Under the pieces are notes generated by a model. It did no database searches, was not told the DNA's origin, and was given only the letters and a program-made list of their open reading frames with translations. From NCBI GenBank assembly GCA_003222395.1, contig QHWB01000067.1, positions 1 through 54,985 of the forward strand: a stretch of 54,985 bases of DNA, in the 5' to 3' direction. Source of the DNA: Acidobacteriota bacterium. Its GTDB lineage: Bacteria; Acidobacteriota; Vicinamibacteria; Vicinamibacterales; CAVVIG01. Shown here in pieces: positions 27,357 to 35,855 of this stretch (within the stretch, counting starts at the first letter, position 1; every line of letters starts with the position of its first letter). Both the position numbers and the translations under genes were made by a program.

Positions 27357-28004
27357 ATGCGCAAATCCACAGTTCTCTTCACGGTACTGCCGGCGATTTC
27401 GCTCCTCGCCGCGGCGCTTTCGGCATGCGGCCGCGATCGCGCGGAGGCGAAAGCGCGCATCACGCCCGAATACGACAAGACGACCGGCCGTCTGCAGCTG
27501 CTGAAATACGATTCGGACGGCGACGGCAAGCCCGACACGTTCAGCTACATGGACGGCGCGCGCGTCGTACGTATCGAAATTGATAAAAACGAGGATGGAA
27601 AGATCGAGCGGTGGGAGCATTACGACGCGGACCAGAAGCTGGAGAAAGTCGGCTTCTCGCGCGCCAGCGACGGAACGGAGGACGCGTGGTCGTACCTCGG
27701 CCCCGACGGCCTCGTGTCGCGCATCGAAATCTCCACACAGCGCAACGGCAAGGTGTCGCGCGTCGAGCATTACCAGCAGGGACGGCTCGCGTCGGCCGAA
27801 GAGGACACGGACGGGGACGGCAGGATCGACAAATGGGAAACGTATGACGGCGATCGGCTCGCGTCGGTGGCGTTCGACACCACCCACCGCGGCGGTCCGG
27901 ATCGCAGGTTGATCTACGGCGCCGACGGCGCCGCCCGCCTCGAAGTGGACGAGAAAGGCGACGGCCACTTCGCCGCCGCGGCGACAGGAAACACCCGAAG
28001 GTAG
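27357..28004 (+). CDS. Putative lipoprotein with Asp-rich, calcium-binding-like repeats
   Basis: The 215-residue protein has a lipoprotein signal (MRKSTVLFTVLPAISLLAAA, then LSAC at the lipobox). The mature part has repeating strands and D-x-D-x-D-G-type loops: DSDGDGKPDTFSY, DKNEDGKIERWEHY and DTDGDGRIDKWETYDGD. These loops resemble EF-hand or thrombospondin type-3 calcium sites and occur roughly every 25-50 residues with a W-E-x-Y pattern. No enzyme family is recognised. It is probably a cell-surface or periplasmic structural lipoprotein. It is transcribed from its own promoter and followed by repeats. Confidence 0.75.
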   Translation: MRKSTVLFTVLPAISLLAAALSACGRDRAEAKARITPEYDKTTGRLQLLKYDSDGDGKPDTFSYMDGARVVRIEIDKNEDGKIERWEHYDADQKLEKVGFSRASDGTEDAWSYLGPDGLVSRIEISTQRNGKVSRVEHYQQGRLASAEEDTDGDGRIDKWETYDGDRLASVAFDTTHRGGPDRRLIYGADGAARLEVDEKGDGHFAAAATGNTRR

Positions 28005-28085
28005 CGCGAGCCTTTCAGGCGAGCCGAGGTAGCGCGAGCCTTTTAGGCGAGCGGTGGGCGCTCGGCTGAAAGCCTCGCGCTACGG
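28000..28085. repeat. GTAGCGCGAGCCTTTCAGGCGAG repeats with inverted partner
   Basis: Two direct units (GGTAGCGCGAGCCTTTCAGG at about 28001 and GGTAGCGCGAGCCTTTTAGG at about 28029) are followed by the inverse GCTCGGCTGAAAGCCTCGCG (about 28061-28080). The array starts at the lipoprotein stop codon. The gap up to 28135 also has a CCAGCAA-type microrepeat (about 28118-28136) that abuts the next gene's GTG. Confidence 0.8.
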
Positions 28086-28135
28086 TCTTGTGAAAACCGC
28101 GCCAGGCCGACCGTCACTCCAGCAACCAGCAACCA

Positions 28136-29587
28136 GTGAAATCAGTTCTCTATTTGGGCTGCCCCGCTTCCGAGCGGGCCGACACCGAGAAGCTGCTCGC
28201 CGCAGCGAACGTGGCCGTCGTGTGGGCCGACAACGTCGCATTCGCCCTGGCCACGCTGCAGCGCCGCGACATGCCCGTGCTCCTCGATCTGTCGCGCGGC
28301 GCCGCCGTGCTGCAGATCGCGCGCGACATTCGCTCCCAGCGCGCCGACACGCTGATGTTCGCCGTCGTCGACACGCGCCGTCCCGATCTGACGACCGAGG
28401 CCGTGCTCGCCGGGATGGCCGACGTGTTTGCGCGGCCGCTTGGTGGACGCCGTGTGGCCAACGCGATCGATCGCGAGCTGAAGTACGAGGCGCATTACAA
28501 CGGGAACGGCAATGGCAACGGCAATGGCACCCCGACTCCCTGCGAATCCCGAATCCCGAATCCCGAATCCCGTCCAGGGAACGGCAACTGCGACAGCGGC
28601 ATGGCCAGTCCGGTCGATCTGTACAGCCATTCGCCGGCGATGCGGGAAGTGATGACGCTCGTCGCGCGCGCGGCGGCGATGCGCGCCGGCGTCATGATCC
28701 TCGGCGAAGAGGGGACGGGCCGGCAACTGGCCGCGCGCGCCATTCATGCCCAGCAGATCGGCGAAGCGGCGCAATTCGTCGCCGTCGACTGCGCGGCGCA
28801 CGACGGCGACGAGCTCGACGCCGAGCTGTTCGGCGCGCCCGCTGCCGCGTCGGACGAAGCGGCGGCGCGTGGCCTCGAGCGCGTCAGCCGGAACAGCCGC
28901 CTCCACGACGCGCTCGGCGGCACGCTGTATCTGCAGAACGTGACCGAGGCGCCGGCGCGTGTGCAGACCAGGCTCGCGCGCGTCCTGCGCGACCGCGAGG
29001 CGATGCTCGCGGAGACCGGCGAAGCGGTCGGCTTCGACATACGGCCGATCGCCGGCGTCGATTCACAATTCGACGCGGCGCTGCAGGACGGACGCGTCCG
29101 CGACGAGCTGTTCAAGCGCCTCTCCGTGATCCGCATCGACATGCCGCCGCTGCGGAGCCGGCGCGAGGACATCCCGGCGCTCGCCAACTATTTCGTCCGC
29201 GAAATCTGCGCAAATCTGCGCGTGCCGCCGAAGATGCTGGCGCGACCGGCGCTGTCGCTCATCTCGGCGCTGCCGTGGCGCGGCAACGCCGGCGAGCTGA
29301 AGACGATGCTCGAAGGGGTCATCCACGGATCGAAGGACGCCCCCGGCATCGGGCTCGAGGAGGTGCTCGCGTTCGTGCGCCTCGACGGCGGGTCGGTCGT
29401 CTTCTCCAACGGCGGAACGCTCAAGCAGGCGCGCGTCCGCTTCGAGCGCGAGTACATCGCCTCGGTCCTGGAGCAGCATCACGGCCGGATGTCGGAAGCC
29501 GCCCGCGCTCTGGGCATCCAGCGAACCAACCTGTATCGGAAGATGCGCTCGCTGCGCGTGACGCGCGATCGCAAGAGCAAACGCTAA
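28136..29587 (+). CDS. Degenerate sigma-54-type response regulator (receiver, AAA+, Fis-type HTH)
   Basis: The 483-residue protein has a receiver-like N-terminus (about 1-118) and a repeat-coded linker (NGNGNGNG, then IPNPES; about 120-150). An AAA+ domain (about 155-385) and a C-terminal Fis-type helix-turn-helix (MSEAARALGIQRTNLYRKM) follow. The layout is NtrC-like. Key residues are altered. Walker A reads GEEGTGRQLAARAI (Arg for Lys). The GAFTGA loop that contacts sigma-54 is absent (ELFGAPAAASDEAA). The Walker B region reads TLYLQNV rather than TLFLDEI. The final receiver Lys is Arg (FARPLG). It may bind DNA without remodelling polymerase. It lies just upstream of a candidate sigma-54 promoter. 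Confidence 0.82.
   Translation: MKSVLYLGCPASERADTEKLLAAANVAVVWADNVAFALATLQRRDMPVLLDLSRGAAVLQIARDIRSQRADTLMFAVVDTRRPDLTTEAVLAGMADVFARPLGGRRVANAIDRELKYEAHYNGNGNGNGNGTPTPCESRIPNPESRPGNGNCDSGMASPVDLYSHSPAMREVMTLVARAAAMRAGVMILGEEGTGRQLAARAIHAQQIGEAAQFVAVDCAAHDGDELDAELFGAPAAASDEAAARGLERVSRNSRLHDALGGTLYLQNVTEAPARVQTRLARVLRDREAMLAETGEAVGFDIRPIAGVDSQFDAALQDGRVRDELFKRLSVIRIDMPPLRSRREDIPALANYFVREICANLRVPPKMLARPALSLISALPWRGNAGELKTMLEGVIHGSKDAPGIGLEEVLAFVRLDGGSVVFSNGGTLKQARVRFEREYIASVLEQHHGRMSEAARALGIQRTNLYRKMRSLRVTRDRKSKR
28499..28573. repeat. GGCAATGGCAAC microsatellite plus GAATCCC heptamers inside the regulator gene
   Basis: AACGGCAATGGCAACGGCAA (from about 28505) encodes NGNGNGNG, and CGAATCCCGAATCCCGAATC (28543-28562), continued to 28573, encodes the IPNPES-type repeat. 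Together they form the interdomain linker between the receiver-like and AAA+ domains. Confidence 0.85.
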
Positions 29588-29634
29588 TTCAGCTATCAGC
29601 TGTCAGCTTTCAGCTATCAGCTAGACAGCTGAAG
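29588..29634. repeat. TCAGCTATCAGCT-type inverted repeat after the regulator gene
   Basis: CAGCTATCAGCTGTCAGCTT is followed by TCAGCTATCAGCTAGACAGC (29591-29630), a run of seven-base AGCTATC/AGCTGTC/AGCTTTC units. It is partly self-complementary because AGCT is palindromic. It lies directly after the stop codon and may reduce read-through. It has no T-tract. Confidence 0.6.
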
Positions 29635-29721
29635 TGGCAGTTTTGATACGGAAATTCCGTGCACTTCCTAATACGGTCTTGATCCTGTCGTTCGGACCTC
29701 CGATAGTAGTTAGTGCTGAAC

Positions 29722-29737
29722 TGGCAATTGAACCGCA
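29722..29737 (+). promoter_or_regulatory. Candidate sigma-54 (RpoN) promoter
   Basis: TGGCAATTGAACCGCA has the defining GG and GC dinucleotides exactly 10 bp apart and matches TGGCA at -24 and GC-A at -12. It lies 35 bp before the ATG of the small secreted protein and 135 bp after the NtrC-like gene. The central TTGC is CCGC, so the match is good but not perfect. Confidence 0.5.
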
Positions 29738-29771
29738 TATAGCGCAGGCCGTCACAAGGAGACCGAAAAAG

Positions 29772-30284
29772 ATGCTTCGTATCGTCGCTCTCGCACTTGC
29801 TTCGTCGCTCGCGCTGTCGTCCGCGCCGCTGTTCGCCGCGCAGGCCACGGCGTCGCTGGCCGGAACGGCGACGAGCTCCTCGGGTCAGTCCGTTGCGAAC
29901 GCAACGGTTCATCTGCGCAATCTCGCGAACGGTCAGATCGCCGGCACGACGACGAGCTCGACGACCGGATCGTTCTCGTTCGCAGGGCTTCAGGCGGGTA
30001 ATTACGCGGTCGAAGTCGTCAACGCGGCGGGCCAGATCATCGGTACGAGCGCGTCGATCGGCGTCTCGGCGGGCGCGACGGTGACCGGCATCGCGGTCAG
30101 CACGTCGGCGGTTCTTGCCGGCGCGGCGGCGGGCGGCGCGGCAGCGGGCGCGGCGGCAGCCGGCGCCGGCGCGGCCACGGCGGGCATCAGCACGGCGGTG
30201 ATCGTCACGACGGCGGCTGCGGCGGCCGGCGTTGCGGGCGCCGTCGCGGTGGCGAAGAAGGGCGACGCCAGCCCGTCACGCTAA
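29772..30284 (+). CDS. Small secreted protein with carboxypeptidase-regulatory-like domain and Ala-rich C-terminus
   Basis: From ATG 29772 the 170-residue protein has a signal peptide (about residues 1-24, ending LFAAQA). A beta-sandwich of the CarboxypepD-regulatory/CNA-B type follows (SLAGTATSSSGQSVANATVH to GLQAGNYAVEVVNAAGQIIG). The last 65 residues are almost entirely Ala, Gly, Thr and Val, forming two hydrophobic stretches separated by a short break, and end KKGDASPSR. That hydrophobic segment plus basic tail resembles a membrane anchor or sorting signal. No function is known. A purine-rich AAGGAGACC lies 10 bp before the start. Confidence 0.75.
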   Translation: MLRIVALALASSLALSSAPLFAAQATASLAGTATSSSGQSVANATVHLRNLANGQIAGTTTSSTTGSFSFAGLQAGNYAVEVVNAAGQIIGTSASIGVSAGATVTGIAVSTSAVLAGAAAGGAAAGAAAAGAGAATAGISTAVIVTTAAAAAGVAGAVAVAKKGDASPSR

Positions 30285-30290
30285 AGATCC

Positions 30291-30441
30291 GGGGGGCTTC
30301 GCCCCCGCGGACCCCCCACGCGTCGCTCGCGGGGGCCCGTTGCCCCGCTCCGCTCCGGCGGGCGCGCCTGTGACGCGCCTTGTTAAGACTCCACTTCAGG
30401 TTCTTCGTGTAAGCGCGCCCGGATCGCCACGATCCGGGCGC
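30291..30441 (+). other. Non-coding spacer with GC-rich hairpins before the exopolysaccharide locus
   Basis: GGGGGC-TTC-GCCCCC (30292-30306) lies 7 bp after the stop of the secreted protein gene. A perfect 12-bp stem GCGCCCGGATCG (30415-30426)/CGATCCGGGCGC (30430-30441) with a CCA loop lies about 60 bp before the barrel gene. Neither is followed by a T-tract. They may attenuate or stabilise transcripts, and the second is in the right place for a leader structure acted on by the NusG-like protein, which is speculation. Confidence 0.5.
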
Positions 30442-30499
30442 GGACTCCTCCCCGGACAAGCCCAGTCATCGCGGATCCGATATCTCTGAAGGTGCTTCG

Positions 30500-31726
30500 G
30501 TGAGAAATAAATTCGTGTGCGCCGCCGTTTTCTCGGCTGCGGCGGCCCTCTCTGCGCCTGCGTCGGCCCAGTCGATCCCGGACGAAGCGGAGGCGCCGCC
30601 GACGTATCGGGTGCGCATCGGGCCGATCGCGATGAATCCGCGCATCCAGCTCGCGAACCTCGGCGTCGACGACAACGTGTTCAACGAGCCGACGGATCAG
30701 AATCCGAAGAAGGACTTCACGCTCACCATCACGCCGTCGACCGACATGTGGATGCGCATGGGGCCGTCGCGGCTGCTGCTCAACGTCAAGGAAGACCTCG
30801 TCTGGTTTCGGAAGTACGACAGCGAGCGATCGGCCAACAGCAGCTACAACCTCGACTGGCTGCTGCCGCTCAACCGGCTGCGGGTGGACCTGAGCCCGAA
30901 GTTCCTCACCACGCGCGATCGGCCCGGCTACGAGATCGACGCGCGGTCGCAGCGCAGGCAGTACGGCGGCGTGGGGACGATCGAGCTCCGCGCGTTTCCG
31001 CGCACGTTCATCGGCGTCACCGGCTCGACCGAGCGCGTCGACTTCGACAGCGTCGCCGTCTTCGACGGCGTGAACCTGCGCGAGGCGTTGAATCGCACCG
31101 TTCAGGCCGGCGGCGTCGCGGTCCGCCATCAGCTGACGCCGCTGACGACGATCGGCGTTTCGGCGACCCGAGAGCAGTCGCGGTTCGAGTTCTCGCCGCT
31201 CCGCGACTCCGACTCGACGTCGATCTTCGCCAGCGTGACGTTCGATCCGTTCGCGCTCATCAAGGGCAGCGCCAAAGTCGGCTACCGGAATTTTCACCCG
31301 CTCTCGCCGGGCCTTCCCGATTTCACCGGGCTGACGGCGAGCGGCGACCTCTCGTACACGCTCCTCGGCGCCACGCGCTTCGGCGTCAATTTCACGCGCG
31401 ACGTGCAGTACTCGTACGAAATCAACCAGCCCTACTATCTGCAGACCGGCGCGGGCGGCTCGATCACGCAGCAGATCTTCGGTCCGTTCGACGTGATGGC
31501 GCGCGGAGGCGCGCAGCGCCTCGCCTATCGCGATCGGGCGGGAGTCTTCGTCGCGACAGAAAACCGCACGGACCACGTCACCACGTTCGGCGGCGGCGTC
31601 GGGTACCACTTCGGCCGCGATGTACGGTGGGGCCTGAACGTCGATCAATACCATCGCACGTCCGATCTGACGGCAAGGCAGTACGACGCGCTCCGGTATG
31701 GAACTTCGGTGACCTATGGATTCTGA
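30500..31726 (+). CDS. Outer-membrane beta-barrel protein of the exopolysaccharide locus
   Basis: The 408-residue protein has a signal peptide (MRNKFVCAAVFSAAAALSAP, then ASAQ). The mature part is made of alternating amphipathic strands and ends with an aromatic residue (GTSVTYGF), the outer-membrane assembly signal. It resembles putative beta-barrel porin 2/EpsL-type proteins coded beside Wza in exopolysaccharide loci, which may provide an exit channel or scaffold. The start is a GTG with a GAAGG-type binding site. It is the first gene of the locus and nearly touches wza. Confidence 0.78.
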   Translation: MRNKFVCAAVFSAAAALSAPASAQSIPDEAEAPPTYRVRIGPIAMNPRIQLANLGVDDNVFNEPTDQNPKKDFTLTITPSTDMWMRMGPSRLLLNVKEDLVWFRKYDSERSANSSYNLDWLLPLNRLRVDLSPKFLTTRDRPGYEIDARSQRRQYGGVGTIELRAFPRTFIGVTGSTERVDFDSVAVFDGVNLREALNRTVQAGGVAVRHQLTPLTTIGVSATREQSRFEFSPLRDSDSTSIFASVTFDPFALIKGSAKVGYRNFHPLSPGLPDFTGLTASGDLSYTLLGATRFGVNFTRDVQYSYEINQPYYLQTGAGGSITQQIFGPFDVMARGGAQRLAYRDRAGVFVATENRTDHVTTFGGGVGYHFGRDVRWGLNVDQYHRTSDLTARQYDALRYGTSVTYGF

Positions 31727-31730
31727 GCTG

Positions 31731-32606
31731 ATGACATCTCGCACACGCAGCCTTCTCGCGGCGTCGTTCGTCGCGGCGCTGTTCTCCGTGGCCGCCGCGG
31801 CACAGGGCGGCGCTCAGACGCGTCCCTCCGGTCCGGCCGCCGACTACATCGTCGGCGCCCAGGATGTGCTGACGATTACCTGCTACGACCAGGCCGATCT
31901 GTCCGGCAAGTTCACCGTCGAGACCGACGGGACGTTCTCGTATCCGCTGATCGGCCGGGTGAAAGTTGGCGGCCTGACGCTGCGTCAGGTCGAGAGCGAA
32001 GTGAAGACGCGCCTGGTCGGCGACGGGTACTTCAGGAAGCCGCAGATCACCGTGTCGGTCGACACCTACAAGAGCCAGAAGGTGTTCGTCGTCGGCGAAG
32101 TGCGGACGCCGGGCACCTACGCGTTGTCGGGCGACATGAACCTCGTCGAGGCGCTCGCGCGCGCCGGGTCGACGCTGCCGACCGCGAGCGGCGAGGCGAT
32201 CGTCGTGCACCCGGAGGCGGGGCAGACGCCGTCGGGGCCGACGCTTCCGACCGCTGTGATCAATGACAGCGAAGACAACGTTGTCCGCGTCGATCTGCGC
32301 GACCTCCAGAACGGCGCCTTCTCGCAGAACGCGATGCTGCGCGACGGCGACACCATTTTCGTTCCGCGCGCGGAGAGCGTGTACGTGTTCGGCCACGTGA
32401 AGAACCCCGGCGCCTACGCGATGCAGCAGAGGAACACGACCGTGCTGCAGGCGCTGTCGCTCGCCGGCGGCGTGACCGATCGCGGCACGACGAGCCGCAT
32501 CAAGATCGTCCGCATCGTCAACGGTGAAAAGCGGGAAGTCAAAGTGAAACTGACCGACCTCGTGCTGTCAGGCGATACGGTCATGGTGGCGGAGAGATTC
32601 TTCTGA
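31731..32606 (+). CDS. Polysaccharide export protein (Wza-like, SLBB domains)
   Basis: The 291-residue protein has an export signal (TRSLLAASFVAALFSVAAAA), the Poly_export domain (DYIVGAQDVLTITCYDQADL, GKFTVETDGTFSYPLIGRVK) and two SLBB-type beta-grasp domains (VFVVGEVRTPGTYALSG and VYVFGHVKNPGAYAMQ). It forms the periplasmic/outer-membrane export channel for polysaccharide. ATG 31731 gives the best signal peptide. ATG 31716, overlapping the previous gene, would add five residues. Unlike E. coli Wza no lipobox is seen. Its stop overlaps the kinase start. Confidence 0.92.
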   Translation: MTSRTRSLLAASFVAALFSVAAAAQGGAQTRPSGPAADYIVGAQDVLTITCYDQADLSGKFTVETDGTFSYPLIGRVKVGGLTLRQVESEVKTRLVGDGYFRKPQITVSVDTYKSQKVFVVGEVRTPGTYALSGDMNLVEALARAGSTLPTASGEAIVVHPEAGQTPSGPTLPTAVINDSEDNVVRVDLRDLQNGAFSQNAMLRDGDTIFVPRAESVYVFGHVKNPGAYAMQQRNTTVLQALSLAGGVTDRGTTSRIKIVRIVNGEKREVKVKLTDLVLSGDTVMVAERFF

Positions 32607-34927
32607 TGTCTGAACAGTTTTCGTCCAATCCCGGCCCGGCCGCTGCCGGCCGCCTCGAGATGGCGCCAGGCCTCGACAGCATCGACGCCGGCGCGGCGCC
32701 GCCGATATCGGCCGCCGCGCCGAACGGCCGCGGCCCGGCGTACGGCTACGGCAGCAACGTGATCGGCGACGGCGAGGTGCACCTGCTCGATTACGTGAAG
32801 GTGCTCTACAAGCGGCGCTGGACGGCGATCACCGCCTTCCTCGTCGTGTTCCTCAGCGTGACGATCTACACCTTCACGGCGACGCCGATCTACGAAGCGA
32901 AGGTGCAGATCCTGATCGAGAAGGAGAACACGAACGTCGTCACGTTCAAGGAAGCGTTCGAGCAGAACCAGATCGCGGACGACTATTACCAGACGCAGTA
33001 CAAGATTCTCCAGAGCCGCGCGCTCGCGCGGCGGACGATTGACGGGCTCAAGCTGTGGGAGCACCCGCTCCTGAAGCCCAACGACGATAACCTGACCGTG
33101 GGGAAGATCGCCGCCGCGCCGGCCGCCTTCGTCTCGTCGTGGTTCAGGACGGCGGCGCCGGTGGGGATGCCGGGAAGCGACGAGTCGAAGCAGCAGTCGC
33201 GCGTCATCGACCGGTTCCTCAAGGACCTCACGGTCTCGCCAATCCGGAACAGCCGGCTCGTCGACGTGAAGTTCGAGTCGCCGAGCGCGGCGCTGTCGGC
33301 GCAGGTGGCGAACGGGCTCGCGAAGGCGTACATCGAGCAGAACCTCGAGTTCAAGTTCATGTCGTCGAAGGAAGCGTCGGACTGGCTAGGCGAGCGGCTG
33401 AGCGAACAGCGCAAACAAGTTGAAGCGAGCGAGCAGGCCTTGCAGCGCTACCGCGAGCAGACCGACTCCGTCTCGCTCGAAGACAAGCAGAACATCGTCG
33501 TGCAGAAGCTGGCGGATTTGAACGCGGCGGTGACGCGGGCGAAGACCGAACGCATCCAGAAGGAGGCGGCGCACAACCAGCTTCGCGGGCTGCAGCACGA
33601 TCGCAACGCGCTCGACACCTTCCCGGCCATCCTCTCGAACACGTTCATCCAGCAGCAGAAGGGGGAGATCGCCGAGCTGCAGCGGCAGCAGGCGCAGCTC
33701 TCCGAGAAGCTGGGGCCGCGCCACCCGGACATGCTGAAGGTCTCGAACGCGATCCAGCTCGCGGAGAGCAAGCTGCAGGGGGAGATCGCGAAAGTCGTCC
33801 AGTCGGTCAAGAACGAATATCAGGCGGCGCTCATCCAGGAGCAGACGCTGACCGGCGCGCTCGATCAGCAGAAGCGCGACGCGCTGGCGCTGAGCCGCAA
33901 GGGGATCGACTACGGGGCGCTGCAGCGCGACAACGCGACCAACCGGCAGGTCTTCGAGAGCCTGCTGCAGCGCGCGAAGGAAACGGGCGTCAGCACCGAG
34001 CTGAAGACCAGCAACATCCGCGTCGTGGATGCCGCCGAGGTCCCGCGCAGGCCGGCGAGTCCCAACGTGCCGACGAATCTGCTGCTGGCGTTCTTCGGCG
34101 GCGGGACGCTCGCGCTCGGGCTCGCCTTCTTCTTCGAGTACCTCGACAACCGGATCAAGACGCCGGACGAAGTGAAGGCGCACCTCGGGCTGCCGTTCCT
34201 CGGCATGGTGCCGGCGCTCTTCGGCGACGACGTGAAGGATCCGCTGATGAACAACGGCGTGCCTGCGAACTTTGCGGAAGCGTTCCGCGCCATTCGCACG
34301 AACGTCCTGTTCTCTTCGGCGGAAGAGGGCTCGAAAACCATCGTGATCACGAGCACCGCGCCGGGCGAAGGCAAGACGACCGTCGCGTCGAACATCGGCA
34401 TCGCGCTCGCGCAGGCCAGCCAGCGCGTGCTCATCGTCGACGCCGACATGCGCAAGCCGCGCGTGCACAGCGTGTTCGGCCAGACGCAGGAGCCCGGTCT
34501 GTCAAACGTGCTCGTCGGCAACGCCAAAGCCAGCGAAGCCATCCGCGGTACTGCCGTGTCCGGTCTGTGGACGATGACCGCCGGCATGCTGCCGCCGAAC
34601 CCGTCCGAGCTGCTCGGGTCGAAGCGGTTCAAGGACTTCATCAGCACGCTCGGGCAGCACTTCGACTGGGTGATCATCGACACGCCGCCGGTGATGGCGG
34701 TGACCGACTCTTGCATCGCCGCGCACCGCACGCACGGGACGATCTTCGTCGTCGGGGCGGAGATGACGAGTCGTTTCGCCACCAGGCGCGCCGTCGAACA
34801 ATTGCGGCAGGCAAAATGTGATGTCATTGGCGCGATTCTGAATCGCGTTGACCTGAAGCATCACGGCTACTACTACTCGCAGTACTACCGCAAGCAGTAC
34901 GGCGAGTACTATAGCCGCACCGCGTAA
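32606..34927 (+). CDS. Wzc-type bacterial tyrosine kinase/chain-length determinant
   Basis: The 773-residue protein has a cytoplasmic N-terminus, a Wzz domain with the first membrane segment (ITAFLVVFLSVTIYTF, about 75-90) and a long periplasmic coiled coil (about 270-440). A second membrane segment follows (LLLAFFGGGTLALGLAFFF, about 490-510). The cytoplasmic BY-kinase domain has Walker A TAPGEGKTT (about 580), Walker A' VLIVDADMRKPR and Walker B WVIIDTPPV. The last 22 residues hold eight tyrosines, the autophosphorylation cluster. It controls polymerisation and export with Wza. Kinase and co-polymerase are fused in one chain, as in Proteobacteria. Confidence 0.95.
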   Translation: MSEQFSSNPGPAAAGRLEMAPGLDSIDAGAAPPISAAAPNGRGPAYGYGSNVIGDGEVHLLDYVKVLYKRRWTAITAFLVVFLSVTIYTFTATPIYEAKVQILIEKENTNVVTFKEAFEQNQIADDYYQTQYKILQSRALARRTIDGLKLWEHPLLKPNDDNLTVGKIAAAPAAFVSSWFRTAAPVGMPGSDESKQQSRVIDRFLKDLTVSPIRNSRLVDVKFESPSAALSAQVANGLAKAYIEQNLEFKFMSSKEASDWLGERLSEQRKQVEASEQALQRYREQTDSVSLEDKQNIVVQKLADLNAAVTRAKTERIQKEAAHNQLRGLQHDRNALDTFPAILSNTFIQQQKGEIAELQRQQAQLSEKLGPRHPDMLKVSNAIQLAESKLQGEIAKVVQSVKNEYQAALIQEQTLTGALDQQKRDALALSRKGIDYGALQRDNATNRQVFESLLQRAKETGVSTELKTSNIRVVDAAEVPRRPASPNVPTNLLLAFFGGGTLALGLAFFFEYLDNRIKTPDEVKAHLGLPFLGMVPALFGDDVKDPLMNNGVPANFAEAFRAIRTNVLFSSAEEGSKTIVITSTAPGEGKTTVASNIGIALAQASQRVLIVDADMRKPRVHSVFGQTQEPGLSNVLVGNAKASEAIRGTAVSGLWTMTAGMLPPNPSELLGSKRFKDFISTLGQHFDWVIIDTPPVMAVTDSCIAAHRTHGTIFVVGAEMTSRFATRRAVEQLRQAKCDVIGAILNRVDLKHHGYYYSQYYRKQYGEYYSRTA

Positions 34928-34963
34928 CTCTTCATCCCACAGTTACAACCAAGGCGTTTGCAG

Positions 34964-35854
34964 ATGGCCGACATCAGCTCCTTCGCTCCCCGGCGCGGCA
35001 TGGCCCGTAGCGTAGGTTCGTTTCTCATACGCGCGGCAGCACAAACGCTCGGCCGCAATCGCGTCGTGCGCGCTGCACGGTTCTTCGCAAACGAAGCGCG
35101 GCTCGACTGTCCGAACTTCGCATCACTGAACGGCGAACTCGCGTTGCAGGAAGACTTTCTACAGACGTGGACGGGCGACTCGCCGGTTGTCGCGTTCGAC
35201 GTCGGCGCGAATCTGGGCACGTGGACGACTGCGTTCGCGCAGCAGGCGCGCAGCCGCAACTTGCCGGTCCTCATTCATGCCTTCGAGCCCGCGCCCGACA
35301 CGTTCGCGGCATTGAGTCAAAACCTCGCAGCCGCGCAACTCGATCGTGAGGTCATTGCGAATCGTCTCGCGCTTTCCAACGCGCCCGGTCAGTCAATGCT
35401 GCATTCTCCGGGCTCTCTCGCAGGCCGCGCGAGCCTGTACGAACTGCGACGAGAAGACTCGGAACGACAGATACACGTTCCAGTCGAAAAGGAGACCGTC
35501 AATTGGTACTGCGAACGTGCAAGGGTTCAACGCGTCGATTTCCTGAAGATCGATGCCGAAGGGCACGACTGCTTCGTCATCGCCGGCGCGATCGAGAAAT
35601 GCCGTCGTCACGAGATTGCGTTGATCCAGTTCGAGTATAACCACCGCTGGATCGAGGCACGGCAGTACCTCCGCGACGCGTTCGATCTATTGTTGCCGCT
35701 CGGATACGTCCTCGCGAAGATAACGCCGCTCGGTCTTGAGGTGTACGGACGCTGGCATCACGAGCTCGAATCGTTCCGCGAGGCAAACTTTGTCGCGGTG
35801 CTGCCCGACGTATTGCCGCGCCTTCGAACAATTCCGAATTGGCTCGACGCGTAA
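34964..35854 (+). CDS. FkbM family SAM-dependent methyltransferase
   Basis: The 296-residue protein has the FkbM motifs VVAFDVGANLGTWTTAFAQQ (SAM-binding loop), HAFEPAPDTFAALSQNL and VDFLKIDAEGHDCFVIAGA. Members O-methylate sugars or other hydroxyls in polysaccharide and natural-product pathways, and the substrate here is unknown. ATG 34964 is preferred over TTG 34958. It is the first of two FkbM genes in the locus and ends 1 bp before the next gene. Confidence 0.88.
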   Translation: MADISSFAPRRGMARSVGSFLIRAAAQTLGRNRVVRAARFFANEARLDCPNFASLNGELALQEDFLQTWTGDSPVVAFDVGANLGTWTTAFAQQARSRNLPVLIHAFEPAPDTFAALSQNLAAAQLDREVIANRLALSNAPGQSMLHSPGSLAGRASLYELRREDSERQIHVPVEKETVNWYCERARVQRVDFLKIDAEGHDCFVIAGAIEKCRRHEIALIQFEYNHRWIEARQYLRDAFDLLLPLGYVLAKITPLGLEVYGRWHHELESFREANFVAVLPDVLPRLRTIPNWLDA

Positions 35855-35855
35855 T

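Noticed and set aside
28054-29646. A 530-residue open frame overlapping the regulator gene
   Set aside because: It is an out-of-frame, Arg/Ala-rich shadow of the receiver-AAA+-HTH protein.
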